Position numbers and translations under genes: made by a program. From a bacterium (GTDB taxonomy: Bacteria; Myxococcota_A; Bradymonadia; UBA7976; UBA1532): a stretch of 64,000 bases of DNA. This document shows positions 62,689-64,000 of the stretch, one piece after another. The notes beneath the pieces were generated by a model that was given only the letters and a program-made list of their open reading frames with translations, searched no databases and was not told the DNA's origin. The stretch lies in contig JAUHYW010000030.1 of NCBI GenBank assembly GCA_030426085.1, positions 1 through 64,000 of the forward strand, read 5' to 3'. Numbering within the stretch: the first letter of the stretch is position 1; the number at the start of each line of letters is the position of its first letter.

Positions 62689-63351
62689 TCAGACCAGCAT
62701 CTTGCGGGCGTCGTCCTGAAACTGCTCGACCGACTTGTCCGGGCGCGGGGGGACCGCCACGCCCCGCTGCGCCGCCGGCCGCTGCCCGATCCGGTCGACC
62801 CAGCCCGCCAGATGATCCAGCCCGTCGAGGTCGACCCCCGACCAGCGGTGGGTGCGCACCCAGCACCAGTTGGCGATGTCGGCGATGGTGTAGATCTGCC
62901 CCGCCAGCCACGGCTGCTCGGCGAGGCGGGCGTCGAGCACCCCGAACAGCCGGCGGGACTCCCGACGGTAGCGCTCGATGGCGAACGGGATCTTCTCCGG
63001 GGCGTAGCGGGCGAAGACGTTGGCCTGCCCCATCATCGGCCCCACGCCGCCCATCTGGAACATCAGCCACTGCAACGTCGCGTAGCGCCCCTGGGGGTCG
63101 GCGGGCATCAGGCGGCCGGTCTTCTCGGCGAGGTAGACCAGGATCGCGCCCGACTCGAAGACGGTCAGCCCCGCCTCGCGGTCGATGATCGCCGGGATGC
63201 GGCCGTTGGGGTTGATCGCCAGGAACCACGGCTGCTTCTGCTCGTCGGCCGACAGGTCGATCGGGCGGACGGTGTAGGGCAGCCCCAGCTCTTCGAGGGC
63301 GACCGAGATCTTGTGCCCGTTGGGGGTGGCGGCGGTGTACAGCTCGATCAT
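62689..63351 (-). CDS. Glutathione S-transferase (Nu/YfcG-like)
   Basis: 220 aa. The N-terminal thioredoxin-fold domain shows [20 protein letters not shown] (with the Thr/Asn contact residues of Nu-class enzymes), [11 protein letters not shown] with the cis-Pro, and [15 protein letters not shown] with the glutathione Glu/Ser contacts. The C-terminal all-helical domain (~90-205) has [16 protein letters not shown] and [15 protein letters not shown], which includes the N-capping ADI motif. It probably conjugates or reduces with glutathione. Divergent from the last, partial gene. Confidence 0.9.
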   Translation of the reverse strand: MIELYTAATPNGHKISVALEELGLPYTVRPIDLSADEQKQPWFLAINPNGRIPAIIDREAGLTVFESGAILVYLAEKTGRLMPADPQGRYATLQWLMFQMGGVGPMMGQANVFARYAPEKIPFAIERYRRESRRLFGVLDARLAEQPWLAGQIYTIADIANWCWVRTHRWSGVDLDGLDHLAGWVDRIGQRPAAQRGVAVPPRPDKSVEQFQDDARKMLV

Positions 63352-63505
63352 CGTGACGACTCCGGTTCGCGGCGCATCGGGACGACACCGGATCGATACG
63401 TCCGGTCGCGCCGGGGCGTTTCGCGTCGCCGCTCTCCGCGGCGCGCGACGTGTTCTTGACGGCGGCGGCGGTCCGACGTGAAGTCGGAGCGTTCGGGGAG
63501 GATCG

Positions 63506-64000
63506 ATGCCGCGCAGACAGATCGGGGTCGGACCGCGCCGCGGCCGGGCGCTGAGCCGGGCGCTGTGGTGCGCGGCCGTCTGCGCGGTGATGTGGGCCGC
63601 CTCGGCCGCGGGCCAGCCCGACGCCGGCGCCGGGGCCGTCGAACCGCCGGGCGCGCTCGACGCGCTCGAAGGCGAGCTGGACCGCCGCCGGGCGAGCCTG
63701 ACCGAAGCCCTCGGCGCCCTGCCCCCCGCCGCCGACGGCGGGGTGGACGACCCCCGGCGGGCCTCGCTGCGCCAGCGCCTCGACCTCATCGACGAGATCC
63801 GGACGACCCGGGCCGCCCTCGAGCGGCTGCGGGCCGACGACGAGGCCCGCGCCGCCCGCGAGGCCAAGGTCGCCGCCGACGAGGCGGCCCTCGACGGCAG
63901 CCAGCCCCAGCCGCTGCCCGAGCGGGTCGATCAGGCCACCCTGGAGCGCATCGAGGCCCGGGCCGAAGAGCAGCGGCGGGCGCTGGAGGCCCTGGAGAAC
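63506..64000 (+). CDS. Exported coiled-coil protein, N-terminal fragment
   Basis: 165 codons are visible before the window ends, starting with ATG six bases after GGGGAGG. A basic N-terminus and hydrophobic segment (about residues 17-33, ending AASAAG) form a signal peptide. The rest is charged and helical: [17 protein letters not shown], then [20 protein letters not shown] and later [17 protein letters not shown] heptads, so a coiled coil of at least 100 residues. This resembles the periplasmic N-terminal part of large mechanosensitive channels (MscK-like) or of outer-membrane tethering proteins; no more can be said from the fragment. Confidence 0.65.
   Translation, partial: MPRRQIGVGPRRGRALSRALWCAAVCAVMWAASAAGQPDAGAGAVEPPGALDALEGELDRRRASLTEALGALPPAADGGVDDPRRASLRQRLDLIDEIRTTRAALERLRADDEARAAREAKVAADEAALDGSQPQPLPERVDQATLERIEARAEEQRRALEALEN

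Overview
Very GC-rich bacterial DNA with densely packed genes on both strands, many 1-4 bp start/stop overlaps, and a large share of exported lipoproteins carrying Asp/Pro/Ala-rich linkers, MopE-type Asp/Cys repeats and lamin-tail domains. Together with a GC-rich-adapted dnaE, this points to a predatory or social deltaproteobacterium in the broad sense (Myxococcota, possibly Bradymonadia or Polyangia). That placement is inference from gene style; there is no rRNA gene in the window, and I found no convincing tRNA gene or CRISPR array.

Layout. 0-3.7 kb: end of a glycine-rich surface protein, a dioxygenase-methyltransferase fusion, a membrane protein. 3.7-6.9 kb: a cytochrome c'-like lipoprotein, then a tight three-gene unit of two small membrane proteins with C-terminal YGxP motifs and a radical SAM/SPASM enzyme, which looks like a peptide-modification system. 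6.9-8.7 kb: a lipoprotein gene overlapping an endonuclease-dU-like (DUF99) gene that is broken by a 233-bp MITE. 8.9-18 kb: rpiA, an M15 peptidase with SLH domains, a UbiB-family kinase, a 1019-aa protein kinase-NTPase-SEFIR fusion, and a homocysteine methyltransferase/methylene-THF reductase. 18-24.8 kb: an operon ending in a 1417-aa protein with sixteen MopE repeats, convergent to a lipoprotein. 24.8-42.6 kb: mostly housekeeping and metabolism (acyl-CoA synthetase, trmH, pckA, a solute-binding lipoprotein/histidine kinase/response regulator operon, nitroreductase, lipid kinase, oxidoreductase, HU/IHF, dnaE).

42.7-48.1 kb is an accessory island, lower in GC by eye. It holds a REP-associated (RAYT-like) Y1 transposase, three clusters of a short GGTGCCNGGCACC palindrome (a fourth lies at 2.2 kb), a eukaryote-type profilin, a DUF4240 protein, two lipoproteins, a 42-bp-period satellite about 0.7 kb long, and a caspase-like (clan CD) protease candidate.

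48.2-64 kb: a Rieske oxygenase with a methyltransferase, an ECF sigma factor with a NrsF-like anti-sigma factor, a di-heme peroxidase lipoprotein, a MotA/TolQ-type channel paired with a membrane-anchored von Willebrand A protein, a 2380-aa lipoprotein with six lamin-tail domains, a glutathione S-transferase, and the start of a coiled-coil exported protein.

Most notable candidates for undescribed biology: the orphan profilin, the radical SAM/YGxP cassette, the kinase-NTPase-SEFIR protein, and the ion-channel/vWA motor-like pair.
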